From positions 318,774 to 382,773 of the forward strand of contig NZ_QFWW01000004.1 in NCBI RefSeq assembly GCF_003265345.1: DNA of 64,000 bases. Reading direction: 5' to 3'. Of the stretch, positions 15,910 through 23,366 are shown one piece after another. The translations under genes and the position numbers were made by a program. Source of the DNA: Lentzea terrae. Its GTDB lineage: Bacteria; Actinomycetota; Actinomycetes; Mycobacteriales; Pseudonocardiaceae. Below the pieces are notes generated by a model. It was not told the DNA's origin and made no database searches. It saw only the letters and a program-made list of their open reading frames with translations. Within the stretch, counting starts at the first letter, position 1. Each line of letters begins with the position of its first letter.

Positions 15910-16862
15910 AGGTTGCTGTTTCTCGTCTGGGCTTCGGTGCCGCGCCGATCGGCAACCTGTACCGGGAGATCTCCGACGAGGAGGCGTTCGGTGCGGTCGA
16001 GGCGGCGTGGCAGACAGGTGTCCGGTACTTCGACACCGCGCCGCACTACGGGCTCGGGTTGTCGGAACGGCGGTTGGGCGTCGCGTTGGCCGGCCGTCCG
16101 CGCGACGAGTACGTGATCTCCACGAAGGTCGGGCGGTTGCTGGAACCGTTCGACGGCTCGGGGCTCGATGACGAGGGTTTCGCGGTACCGCGGCACTTCC
16201 GGCGGATTCGGGACTACTCGGCGGACGGTGTTCGGCGGTCCATCGAGTCCTCTTTGGAGCGTCTGGACACGGACCGGGTGGAGATCGTCTACATCCACGA
16301 TCCCGACGACTACTGGGACGTGGCTTTTGGCGAGGCCTATCCGGCGCTGGAAGAACTGCGGTCGCAGGGTGTCGTGGGCGCGATCGGCGTCGGCATGAAC
16401 CAGTGGGAGATGCCGGAGCGGTTCGTCCGCGAGACCGACATCGACGTGGTGATGCTGGCCGGGCGCTACACGTTGCTGGAACAGCCTGCGCTGGCGTCGT
16501 TCCTGCCTGCGTGTGTTGAGCGTGGTGTCTCCGTGGTGGCCTGCGGTGTCTTCAACTCCGGGCTGCTGTCCAAGCCGCTGGTGGCCACCGACGCGAAGTA
16601 CAACTACGAGGACGCGCCTGCCTCGTTGGTTGCCCGTGCTCAGTCGATCGCCGAGGTGTGCGCGCGGCACCGCGTGACGTTGCCGGAGGCGGCGATCCAG
16701 TTCGCGCTGGGTCACCCCGCGGTGGTGTCGGTGGTGATCGGGTCGCGCACGGCCGAGCAGATGAACGCCAATGCCACGTACTTCTCGGCGTCGATTCCCC
16801 CGGACCTGTGGACCGAGCTGAAGGCCCTCGGGCTGCTCGACCAGGAGGTGCCGACGCCGTGA
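15906..16862 (+). CDS. Aldo/keto reductase, likely L-fucose 1-dehydrogenase
   Basis: A 318-aa TIM-barrel oxidoreductase with a complete AKR tetrad: Asp43 and Tyr48 in FDTAPHYG, Lys74 in VISTKVG and His131 in VYIHDP. It resembles the D-threo-aldose 1-dehydrogenase/L-fucose dehydrogenase branch, which oxidises L-fucose at C1 to the lactone. Placed between the mutarotase and the lactonase with 4-bp GTGA overlaps on both sides, it should be the first oxidation step. The other candidates, L-galactose or L-rhamnose, cannot be excluded. Confidence 0.83.
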   Translation: MKVAVSRLGFGAAPIGNLYREISDEEAFGAVEAAWQTGVRYFDTAPHYGLGLSERRLGVALAGRPRDEYVISTKVGRLLEPFDGSGLDDEGFAVPRHFRRIRDYSADGVRRSIESSLERLDTDRVEIVYIHDPDDYWDVAFGEAYPALEELRSQGVVGAIGVGMNQWEMPERFVRETDIDVVMLAGRYTLLEQPALASFLPACVERGVSVVACGVFNSGLLSKPLVATDAKYNYEDAPASLVARAQSIAEVCARHRVTLPEAAIQFALGHPAVVSVVIGSRTAEQMNANATYFSASIPPDLWTELKALGLLDQEVPTP

Positions 16863-17689
16863 TCGTCGACGCGCACCACCACCTGTGGGACCTGTCGGTG
16901 CGGGACCAGGACTGGATCACCGACCCGCCGATGGGTGCGATCCGGCGGTCGTTCCTGGAGCCGGACTTCGTTGCCGCGGCTCCTGAGGTGTCGGCTTCGG
17001 TGCTGGTGCAGACGGTGTGCGTGCCGGAGGAGACGCCGGAGTTCCTTGCCGTGGCGGCTTCTTCTTCCGTCGTGGGTGCGGTGGTGGGCTGGACCGATCT
17101 GACTTCTGCGGCCGTCGGCGATGAGCTCGCGGCGTTGACCGGCGGCCCTCATGGCGCGTGGCTGCGCGGGATCCGGCACCAGGTGCAGAGCGAGCCGGAC
17201 CCGGAGTGGCTGTGCCGCAAGGACGTCTGGCACGGGCTGGCGGCGGTTGGCGCTCATGGGTTGAGCTACGAGCTGTTGACGTTGCCGCACCAGCTGCCGG
17301 CGGCACGTCGCACGGTGGCGGCGTTGCCTCAGGTCTCTTTTGTGGTGGACCACTGCTCGAAGCCCGCGATCGGGTCGGATGTCGGCGAGTGGGCCGAGCT
17401 GATCCGGTCGATGGCGGCGCACGAGAACGTGACGTGCAAGCTGTCCGGGCTGGTCACCGAGGCTGACTGGAAGTCGTGGACCGTTGCCGACCTGCGGCCG
17501 TACTTCGAGGTCGTGCTGGACGCGTTCGGTGTCGATCGCCTGATGTTCGGCTCGGACTGGCCGGTGTGCCTGTTGGCCGCTTCTTATTCCGAGTGGCTGG
17601 GTGCGGCTCAGGAGCTGGTGTCGGAGCTGTCACCCGACGAGCAGGCCGCGATCTTCGCGGGCACTGCTCGCCGGGTGTACGGGCTCTAG
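16859..17689 (+). CDS. Amidohydrolase-family lactonase, likely L-fuconolactonase
   Basis: A 276-aa protein of the COG3618/amidohydrolase_2 family. The metal-site motif IVDAHHHLWD opens the protein; HQVQSEPD, FVVDHCSKP and the late Asp in FGSDWPV complete the barrel. Relatives hydrolyse L-fucono-, L-rhamnono- or L-galactono-lactones. It would open the lactone made by the AKR and give L-fuconate to FucD. It is the last gene of the operon; its stop overlaps the end of the convergent dapA by 4 bp, so no separate terminator fits between them. Confidence 0.84.
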   Translation: MIVDAHHHLWDLSVRDQDWITDPPMGAIRRSFLEPDFVAAAPEVSASVLVQTVCVPEETPEFLAVAASSSVVGAVVGWTDLTSAAVGDELAALTGGPHGAWLRGIRHQVQSEPDPEWLCRKDVWHGLAAVGAHGLSYELLTLPHQLPAARRTVAALPQVSFVVDHCSKPAIGSDVGEWAELIRSMAAHENVTCKLSGLVTEADWKSWTVADLRPYFEVVLDAFGVDRLMFGSDWPVCLLAASYSEWLGAAQELVSELSPDEQAAIFAGTARRVYGL

Positions 17690-18546
17690 ACGAACAGCGC
17701 CTGCAGTTCGTCGATGAGCTTCGGCGTGGCCTCGGCGAGCGGTTCGCGGACCGGGCCCGCCGGCAGCCCCAGCAGGTTGAGCGCGGCCTTGACCGCGACG
17801 GCACCCGGCTCGCGGGTCATGATCGCGGTGATCACCGGCAGCATGGCCTGGTGGCGGCGCAGGGCTTCCTTGTTGTCGCCCTCGTCGTAGGCGTCGAGCA
17901 TCGCCTTGATCTCGCTGCCGACGACGTGGCCGACGGTGCTGACCGTGCCGACGCCGCCGATCGAGTACAGCGGCAGGATCAGCTCGTCGTTGCCGGAGTA
18001 GAAGTCCAGCCCGGTCTCGGCGATCACCCGTGCGGTTGCCAGCAGGTCGACCTTGCAGTCCTTCACGCCGACGATCCGCGGGTGCTCCGACAGTCGGAGC
18101 AGCGTCTCGGTCTCGATCGCGGTGGCCGTGCGGCCGGGGATGTCGTAGAGCAGCGCCGGGAGGCCGCTCGCGTCGGCGACCTGCCTGAAGTGGTTCTCGA
18201 CGCCTTCCTGCGTGGGCTTGCTGTAGTACGGCGTGACGACGAGCAGGCCGTCCGCGCCGTTCTCCTCGGCCTGCCTGGCGAGCTCGATGGTGTGGCGGGT
18301 GGAGTTGGTGCCGACGCCGGCGAGCACCTTGGCCTTCTGCCCGACTGCTTCGGAGACGGCCTTGATGACCTGCGCCTTCTCGGCGTCGGTGGTCGTCGGG
18401 GCCTCGCCGGTCGTGCCGTTGACGACCAGCCCGTCCACGCGTTGTTTGTCGACGAGGTGCGCCGCCAGCTCCTGCGCACCCTTGAGATCCAGGTCACCGT
18501 CGGGGGTGAACGGGGTGACCATCGCTACCAGCACTCGTCCGAACAT
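17686..18546 (-). CDS. dapA: 4-hydroxy-tetrahydrodipicolinate synthase (DapA family)
   Basis: A 286-aa class I aldolase with all DHDPS landmarks: GTTGE (Thr45-Thr46), Tyr107 in PYYSKP, Tyr134 and Arg139 in LYDIPGRTA, and Schiff-base Lys162 in GVKDCK. This supports condensation of pyruvate with aspartate semialdehyde in lysine and diaminopimelate synthesis. Because it ends against a sugar-acid operon, a 2-keto-3-deoxy-sugar-acid aldolase role is possible, but the GTTGE and Arg139 residues argue for true DHDPS. It is divergent from a LysR gene that may control it. Confidence 0.85.
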   Translation of the reverse strand: MFGRVLVAMVTPFTPDGDLDLKGAQELAAHLVDKQRVDGLVVNGTTGEAPTTTDAEKAQVIKAVSEAVGQKAKVLAGVGTNSTRHTIELARQAEENGADGLLVVTPYYSKPTQEGVENHFRQVADASGLPALLYDIPGRTATAIETETLLRLSEHPRIVGVKDCKVDLLATARVIAETGLDFYSGNDELILPLYSIGGVGTVSTVGHVVGSEIKAMLDAYDEGDNKEALRRHQAMLPVITAIMTREPGAVAVKAALNLLGLPAGPVREPLAEATPKLIDELQALFV

Positions 18547-18572
18547 GATTCCAGCGTGGCTCTAGTCTTCGC

Positions 18573-18605
18573 AAAGTTCCAGTTAGAAGTTCTGCTCGGA
18601 ACGTT
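18573..18605. promoter_or_regulatory. Inverted repeat between dapA and the LysR gene
   Basis: AAAGTTCC (18573-18580) and GGAACGTT (18598-18605) form an inverted repeat with one mismatch around 17 nt, with an inner GTTC-6 nt-GAAC. It fills the 71-bp divergent region between dapA and the LysR start. LysR-type proteins bind dyads in this position to control both themselves and the divergent gene. Confidence 0.4.
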
Positions 18606-18617
18606 AAGCTGAGCTTT

Positions 18618-19496
18618 GTGTTGGACGTTCGACGGCTACGGCTGCTCCACGCTCTGTCGGTCCACGGCACGGTCACGGCCGCTGCCGAGGCGCTGCACGT
18701 GACCTCTCCAGCGGTCTCCCAGCAACTGGCCGCGCTGGAACGCGAGGCCGGCGTCGCCCTGGTCGAACGGGACGGCCGTCGGTTGACGTTGACCCGCGCC
18801 GGGCACGTGCTGGCGGCCCACACGCAGCTGGTGCTGGATCAGCTGGCTGCGGCTGAGGCGGACTTGGCTTCGCTGCGAACTTCCGTGTCCGGCGTCGTGC
18901 GCATCGGGGCGTTCGTGTCTGTCGCCGCGTTGCTGCCGCGCGTGATCCAAGTGTTGCGATCGGCGCACGGGTCCGATGTGGACCTGTTCGTGCACGAGAT
19001 GGAACCCGAGGCTTCGCTGCCTGCGTTGCGGCGCGGGGACATCGACGTCGCGGTCATCCACTCGTACAACATCATGCCGCGGTCGCTGCCCACGTCCTGC
19101 GAGTCCTTCGAGCTGTTCGTGGAGCCGGTGAACGTGGCGCTGCCGCTGTCGGATCCGTTGGTGCAGCAGGATTCCGTGGACCTGTCGGTGCTGGCGGATC
19201 GGCCGTGGATCATGCCTCGCACCGACGCCTCCTGCCACGAGCTGACGCAGCGCGCCTGTGGTGCCGCCGGGTTCGTGCCGCGGGCGCAGGCTTACTGCGA
19301 CGACTTCAGCGTCACGTGCGGGCTCGTCGAGGCCGGGCTCGGTGTCGCGTTGGTGCCGTCCGTGGCTCGGCGGCCAGGGGTGGCGTTGCGGCCGTTGAAG
19401 CAGCAGGTGTTTCGGACCGTGTCGGCTGTGGTGCGGCATCGGGCGGACGGGCAGCCTGCCGTGCGTGCGGTGCTGGAGCAGCTACGCCAGGTCTGA
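18618..19496 (+). CDS. LysR-family transcriptional regulator
   Basis: A 292-aa protein with an N-terminal winged helix-turn-helix (GTVTAAAEALHVTSPAVSQQ, residues about 15-35) and a periplasmic-binding-protein-like effector domain from residue 90. The GTG start at 18618 has only a weak ribosome binding site. It is divergent from dapA, the usual arrangement of a LysR regulator and its target, so control of lysine synthesis or the local aldolase is likely. Its 3' end overlaps the convergent hypothetical gene by 15 bp. The effector is unknown. Confidence 0.85.
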   Translation: MLDVRRLRLLHALSVHGTVTAAAEALHVTSPAVSQQLAALEREAGVALVERDGRRLTLTRAGHVLAAHTQLVLDQLAAAEADLASLRTSVSGVVRIGAFVSVAALLPRVIQVLRSAHGSDVDLFVHEMEPEASLPALRRGDIDVAVIHSYNIMPRSLPTSCESFELFVEPVNVALPLSDPLVQQDSVDLSVLADRPWIMPRTDASCHELTQRACGAAGFVPRAQAYCDDFSVTCGLVEAGLGVALVPSVARRPGVALRPLKQQVFRTVSAVVRHRADGQPAVRAVLEQLRQV

Positions 19497-20030
19497 GTTC
19501 AGGTGGTGACGGCGGAATCCTGGGTCGGGTTCGCCGAATTCCAGGAGGTTTTCGTCGAGGCCGTTGGAGATGGTCACTCGTCCGTCCGGGAACGTGAAGC
19601 TGACGGCCACCATCCCGTCGGCGATGTTTCCGGCGGCGTATTCGAGCAGTTCGACCGCCTGGAGCCGTTGATCCTGCAGAGCGACGGTCTCCGCTCGCGC
19701 GTCGTGTCGCCAGGCGAGCCGGAAGATGTAGTCGTCGGGGTGGCCTGAGTCGCCGGAAGTCCAGGCCGTCCGCGCGACCGGGTCGATGGCGTTCCAGGTG
19801 ATGGACAGGGCGTCGAACTTCTGGTGGCTGATCTCGACCTGTTCGTGGTCGAAGTCGAGCAGGACTGGACCGTCGGCGAACCACTCGTCGTCGGCGAGGT
19901 CCCAGAGCAGCCAGGTGCGCCGCAGGTGGCGGCCCGCCAGCGCCTGGAGCCGTGGGCCGTGGGCGGCGGCGATCGATGACAAGCCGTTGAGCCACTGGGG
20001 TTCGTAGCCCTGGATGTCGAAGTAGGACAC
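19482..20030 (-). CDS. Hypothetical protein downstream of a FadR regulator
   Basis: A 182-aa protein with no signal peptide or membrane segment, rich in Trp, Asp and His (WLLWDLADDEWFADGP, DFDHEQVEISHQKFD). No family was recognised. The GTG start lies 3 bp after the stop of the FadR-type regulator, so the two form one transcript. The pattern of short beta strands and tryptophans resembles small soluble immunity-like or binding proteins, but nothing fixes a function. Its codon use matches neighbouring genes, so it is a real gene. Confidence 0.65.
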   Translation of the reverse strand: MSYFDIQGYEPQWLNGLSSIAAAHGPRLQALAGRHLRRTWLLWDLADDEWFADGPVLLDFDHEQVEISHQKFDALSITWNAIDPVARTAWTSGDSGHPDDYIFRLAWRHDARAETVALQDQRLQAVELLEYAAGNIADGMVAVSFTFPDGRVTISNGLDENLLEFGEPDPGFRRHHLNSDLA

Positions 20031-20033
20031 CGA

Positions 20034-20708
20034 TCAGGCCAGGTCGGAAAGCCACTGCTCGACGCCGGCCACGTGCACCGTCGACCAGCTGCGCGCGAGC
20101 TCCGGCTGGTGCGCGGCCAGGGCGTCGACGATGGCGCGGTGCTCGGCGACCGTGCGGTCGACGGCGTTGGACTGGGTGATGCCGCGCCAGATGCGCACGC
20201 GGACCGTGGGGCCGGCCAGCGTGTCGAGCAGCTGGGCCAGGTAGGCGTTGCCCGAGCACTGGGCGATGGCGCGGTGGAAGTCGAGGTCGTGTTCGACGAG
20301 CTCCTCGACGGACTTCGCGGACTCGGCGGCGTCGCACAACGCCCGCAGCTTGACGATCTCGTCCGCGTCGACCCGCTGGGCGGCCATGGCGGCTGCGGCG
20401 GGCTCGAGGATGCGGCGGACCTGGAGCACTTCGAGCACCGAGTCTTCGCCGCGGTGCAGGTCGAGGACGAACGAGAGCGCGCCGAGCAGGTCGTCGGCGC
20501 GCAGGGAAGAGACGTACGTGCCGTCGCCCTGACGCACGTCGAGCACTCGAACGAGTGATAGCGCCTTCACGGCCTCGCGCAGGGAGTTGCGCGAGAGACC
20601 GAGACGTTCGGCCAGGTCAGCCTCACGCGGGAGGCGATCGCCAGGCTTGAGCTCGCCCGAAACGATCATCTCCTTGACGCGCAGGATCGCATCGTCAGTG
20701 ACTGCCAC
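20034..20708 (-). CDS. GntR-family regulator, FadR subfamily (FCD domain)
   Basis: A 224-aa protein from GTG 20708, 6 nt after GAGGG; a longer frame exists upstream but lacks family-like sequence. The winged helix is at residues 10-70 (LKPGDRLPREADLAERLGLS, SLREAVKALS), and an all-helical FCD ligand domain follows with the metal-binding Asp/His pattern (EHDLDFHRAIAQCSGN and AEHRAIVDAL). FCD regulators sense small acids. It is divergent from nagA and could regulate it together with DasR, or it could be the missing regulator of the L-fucose operon, whose operator has the FadR-like form. Confidence 0.85.
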   Translation of the reverse strand: MAVTDDAILRVKEMIVSGELKPGDRLPREADLAERLGLSRNSLREAVKALSLVRVLDVRQGDGTYVSSLRADDLLGALSFVLDLHRGEDSVLEVLQVRRILEPAAAAMAAQRVDADEIVKLRALCDAAESAKSVEELVEHDLDFHRAIAQCSGNAYLAQLLDTLAGPTVRVRIWRGITQSNAVDRTVAEHRAIVDALAAHQPELARSWSTVHVAGVEQWLSDLA

Positions 20709-20869
20709 GGCACCCTCAACTCGTCGTAGACCTCGGATGTCTGGCGTCCAGTATGCGCCACGGTTGGTCATCTTCCGCGCATCCCGGTTCGAATGGCCGT
20801 GGTTCACGAGTTGGGATGTGAGATGGTTATCTACTAACGATACGTGACGGGAACCCGTGTTGTCGCCAT

Positions 20870-20885
20870 AATGGTCTGGACCATT
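20870..20885. promoter_or_regulatory. DasR-binding (dre) site upstream of nagA
   Basis: AATGGTCTGGACCATT matches the DasR consensus core TGGTCTAGACCA at 11 of 12 positions and is nearly a perfect palindrome. It ends 12 bp before the TTG start of nagA, where a repressor would block transcription. The dasR gene lies 8 kb downstream. Confidence 0.85.
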
Positions 20886-20897
20886 CTAGGAGGGATC

Positions 20898-22097
20898 TTG
20901 GACGCCGTTGTCGCAGCGCCGCGCGCTTTGCTCGGTCGCACGATCGTCGGTCCTGCCTCGGTGCGGATCAGGGACGGCCGCATCGTCGAAGTGACCACCG
21001 GTGAGGCACCACCCGGCGCGGAGGTCCTGTCCGACGGACTGCTCACACCCGGACTGGTGGACGTGCAGGTGAACGGCGCTGTCGGCGTCGACTTCGCCGA
21101 GGTGGACGCCGCCGGAATGCGTTCTGTCGCCGAGGCTTTGCCTGCCACCGGAGTGACCCGCTTCTTGCCCACGCTGATCACCGCCCCCGTGGACGTGGTG
21201 ATCCGCCAGGCTCGCGCCGTGCTGGCCGCGTCGGCCGCGTTGCCGGACGGGGTGGGGGCTCGGCCGCTCGGGGTGCACCTCGAAGGGCCGTTCCTGTCGC
21301 CGAAACGGGCCGGTGTGCACGATCCGTCGTTCATGGTCGAGCCCGGGCCGGACCAGATTTCGGCTCTGCTCAACGACGACACGCTCCGCCGCGCCCTGCG
21401 GATGGTGACGATGGCGCCTGAGCAGCCTGGTGGGCTCGAAGCCGTCCGGCGGCTCGTCGAGGCCGGAGTTCTGGTCGCCGTGGGCCATTCCGACGCCACT
21501 GGTGAGCAGACGCGCGCCGCCGCCGACGCCGGTGCGCGCATGGTCACGCACCTGTTCAACGCGCAGCGTCCGCTCGGCCACCGCGAACCAGGTGTGCCCG
21601 GCGTGGCGCTGGTGGACGACCGCTTCACGTTGGGGCTCATCGCCGACCTCGCGCACGTGGGGCCGGACGTGTGCCGGTTGGTGTTCAACGCGGCCGGTTC
21701 TCGGGTTGCGCTGGTCACAGATGCCGTTGCGGCCGCAGGAATGCCGCCGGGTCGGTACCACCTCGGTGGCGCCGACGTGCTGCTGACCGAAGACGGTGTG
21801 CCGCGCTCGCCGGAGGGGACGATCGCCGGGTCCGCTCTCACGCTCGACCGCGCGGTGCGCAACATCGTGTCCGTGGGCGTGCCGATGGCGGACGCGCTCG
21901 CTTCGGCCACGATCGTGCCGGCCGAGGTCATCGGGGAGTCCGGACTCGGTCGTCTCGCGCCAGGCGCGGTCGCCGACCTGGTGTGGTGGGACGACGATCT
22001 GCGCCCGAAGAAGGTGTGGGTCGACGGCCGGATCGTGTTCGACGCCGAGGTGCCCGCCCAGCCGGTCTCCGCCGGGTACGCCACCGCGGGCCAGTAG
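20898..22097 (+). CDS. nagA: N-acetylglucosamine-6-phosphate deacetylase
   Basis: A 399-aa amidohydrolase. Landmarks are the metal and substrate motifs VDVQVNGAVGVDF near residue 55, GVHLEGPFLSPKRAGVHDP, GHSDATGEQTRAAADAGA, THLFNAQRPLGHREPG, catalytic Asp in LVTDAVAAAGMPPG, and GRLAPGAVADLVWWD at the end. It removes the acetyl group from GlcNAc-6-P to give glucosamine-6-P. TTG 20898 is chosen because AGGAGG lies 4 nt upstream; the in-frame ATG at 20871 falls inside the dre site and has no ribosome binding site. Control by DasR is expected from the dre site. Confidence 0.93.
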   Translation: MDAVVAAPRALLGRTIVGPASVRIRDGRIVEVTTGEAPPGAEVLSDGLLTPGLVDVQVNGAVGVDFAEVDAAGMRSVAEALPATGVTRFLPTLITAPVDVVIRQARAVLAASAALPDGVGARPLGVHLEGPFLSPKRAGVHDPSFMVEPGPDQISALLNDDTLRRALRMVTMAPEQPGGLEAVRRLVEAGVLVAVGHSDATGEQTRAAADAGARMVTHLFNAQRPLGHREPGVPGVALVDDRFTLGLIADLAHVGPDVCRLVFNAAGSRVALVTDAVAAAGMPPGRYHLGGADVLLTEDGVPRSPEGTIAGSALTLDRAVRNIVSVGVPMADALASATIVPAEVIGESGLGRLAPGAVADLVWWDDDLRPKKVWVDGRIVFDAEVPAQPVSAGYATAGQ

Positions 22098-22209
22098 CGT
22101 TCAGGTCAAGCTCATTGCAACGAGGCTGAACGATGATCGTTGCATTGAAATCAGAGCCGTTGCAACAATATCGCGGCCTTGAACTGCGTAAACGTTGATC
22201 AAAGCCTTG

Positions 22210-22271
22210 GTGCTCGTTGTCTCTGCTTGTGAACGCAACGTAGCGTTTTTCGCATCGGAAACAACGAGCAC
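22210..22271 (+). promoter_or_regulatory. Nested hairpins in the leader of the serine hydrolase gene
   Basis: GTGCTCGTTGT (22210-22220) and ACAACGAGCAC (22261-22271) are exact 11-bp complements around a 40-nt loop. Inside lies AACGC-AACGTA-GCGTT followed by TTT, which looks like a weak terminator. The outer right arm ends 14 nt before the ATG. The inner hairpin could act as an attenuator. Another dyad, TGCAACGA (22116-22123)/TCGTTGCA (22137-22144), lies upstream in the same gap and may be an operator. Confidence 0.45.
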
Positions 22272-22285
22272 TGGGGTTGATCACA

Positions 22286-23326
22286 ATGCAGAAGACCATC
22301 GAGGAGATCGTCGAGACGGGCTTCACCGGCCTGCAGCTGCGGATGCACGACGAGCGCGGCGAGTGGGTCGGCTCGGCCGGGCTGAGCGAGCTCGGGAAAA
22401 GCGGTGCGCCACCGCTCGACGGACGGGTCCGGATCGGCAGCAACACCAAGACCTTCGTCGCGACGGTCGTGCTGCAACTGGTGGCAGAGGGCAGGATCGA
22501 CCTGGACGGCCCGGTGGACGACCACCTGCCCGAGTTCGGGATCGACCGGCGGATCACGGTGCGCATGCTGTTGCAGCACACCAGCGGGATCTTCAACTTC
22601 ACCGGTGAGGTCTTCGAGGACGGCTCGGTCGTGCCCGGAATCGCCTGGCAGGGCGAGGAATGGGTGGACAACCGGTTCAAGACGCACCTGCCGGAGGACC
22701 TGGTGCGGCTGGCACTCGCCAAGCCCGCGCGGTTCGAGCCCGGCGCCGACTGGAGCTACTCCAACACCAACTACGTGATCGCCCGGCGGCTGGTCGAGAA
22801 GGTGACCGGCCGCTCGCTCGCCGAGGAGATGCAGCGGCTGATCTTCGAGCCGCTCGGGCTCACGGACACCGTCGTGCCGACGACCGAGACCGAGGTCGGC
22901 GAGCCGCACGCCCACGCCTACTACCGGTACGAGACCGGCGGCGAGGAGAAGACGATCGACGTCACCAACCACAACCCGTCGTGGATCTCCAGCGGTGGCG
23001 ACATGATCTCGACGACCGCCGACCTCCACACGTTCATCACCGCGCTCGTGAGCGGCAAGGTCGTGCCGGCCCCGCTGCTGGCCGAGATGTTCGAGCCGCA
23101 CCCGAAGGTGCCCTACGGCTTGGGCGTGTTCGTGCAGGAAACGGGCAGCGGCAAGGTCATCACGCACAACGGCGGCATCATGGGCCACGCGGCGTTGATG
23201 TACTGCACGGTCGACGGCAGCAAGACCCTGACCGCCGCGCTGAACTACGTGGACGACGCCGGTCTCTCCCTGGCGGTGCCGTTCCAGCAGGCAACGGCAC
23301 GGCTCATCGAAGAGATCTTCGGCTGA
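22286..23326 (+). CDS. Serine hydrolase, beta-lactamase class C / DD-peptidase fold
   Basis: A 346-aa protein with the three active-site motifs of the family: Ser52-x-x-Lys55 in GSNTKTF, Tyr158-Ser-Asn160 in WSYSNTNY and His294-Asn-Gly in THNGGIMGHA. Relatives are D-alanyl-D-alanine carboxypeptidases, esterases and peptidases. Unusually, no signal peptide precedes the catalytic domain, so a cytoplasmic substrate such as a peptidoglycan fragment or a small ester is more likely than cell-wall peptide. It sits between nagA and the SIS/GH3 genes and ends at a strong terminator. Confidence 0.83.
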   Translation: MQKTIEEIVETGFTGLQLRMHDERGEWVGSAGLSELGKSGAPPLDGRVRIGSNTKTFVATVVLQLVAEGRIDLDGPVDDHLPEFGIDRRITVRMLLQHTSGIFNFTGEVFEDGSVVPGIAWQGEEWVDNRFKTHLPEDLVRLALAKPARFEPGADWSYSNTNYVIARRLVEKVTGRSLAEEMQRLIFEPLGLTDTVVPTTETEVGEPHAHAYYRYETGGEEKTIDVTNHNPSWISSGGDMISTTADLHTFITALVSGKVVPAPLLAEMFEPHPKVPYGLGVFVQETGSGKVITHNGGIMGHAALMYCTVDGSKTLTAALNYVDDAGLSLAVPFQQATARLIEEIFG

Positions 23327-23331
23327 GAAAG

Positions 23332-23362
23332 CGAAAGGGCCGCTCGGGGAGCGGCCCTTTCG
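23332..23362. terminator. Bidirectional rho-independent terminator
   Basis: CGAAAGGGCCGCTC-GGG-GAGCGGCCCTTTCG is a perfect 14-bp stem with a 3-nt loop. The AAAG and CTTT ends of the stem supply short A/T tracts on both strands. It lies 5 bp after the serine hydrolase stop and 4 bp before the convergent SIS gene stop, so it can end both transcripts. Confidence 0.9.
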
Positions 23363-23366
23363 GCGT

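Noticed and set aside
17686..18546. A 2-keto-3-deoxy-L-fuconate aldolase belonging to the L-fucose operon
   Set aside because: The protein has DHDPS-specific GTTGE and Arg139, lies on the opposite strand, and the operon already has the SDR and FAH enzymes for the oxidative branch.
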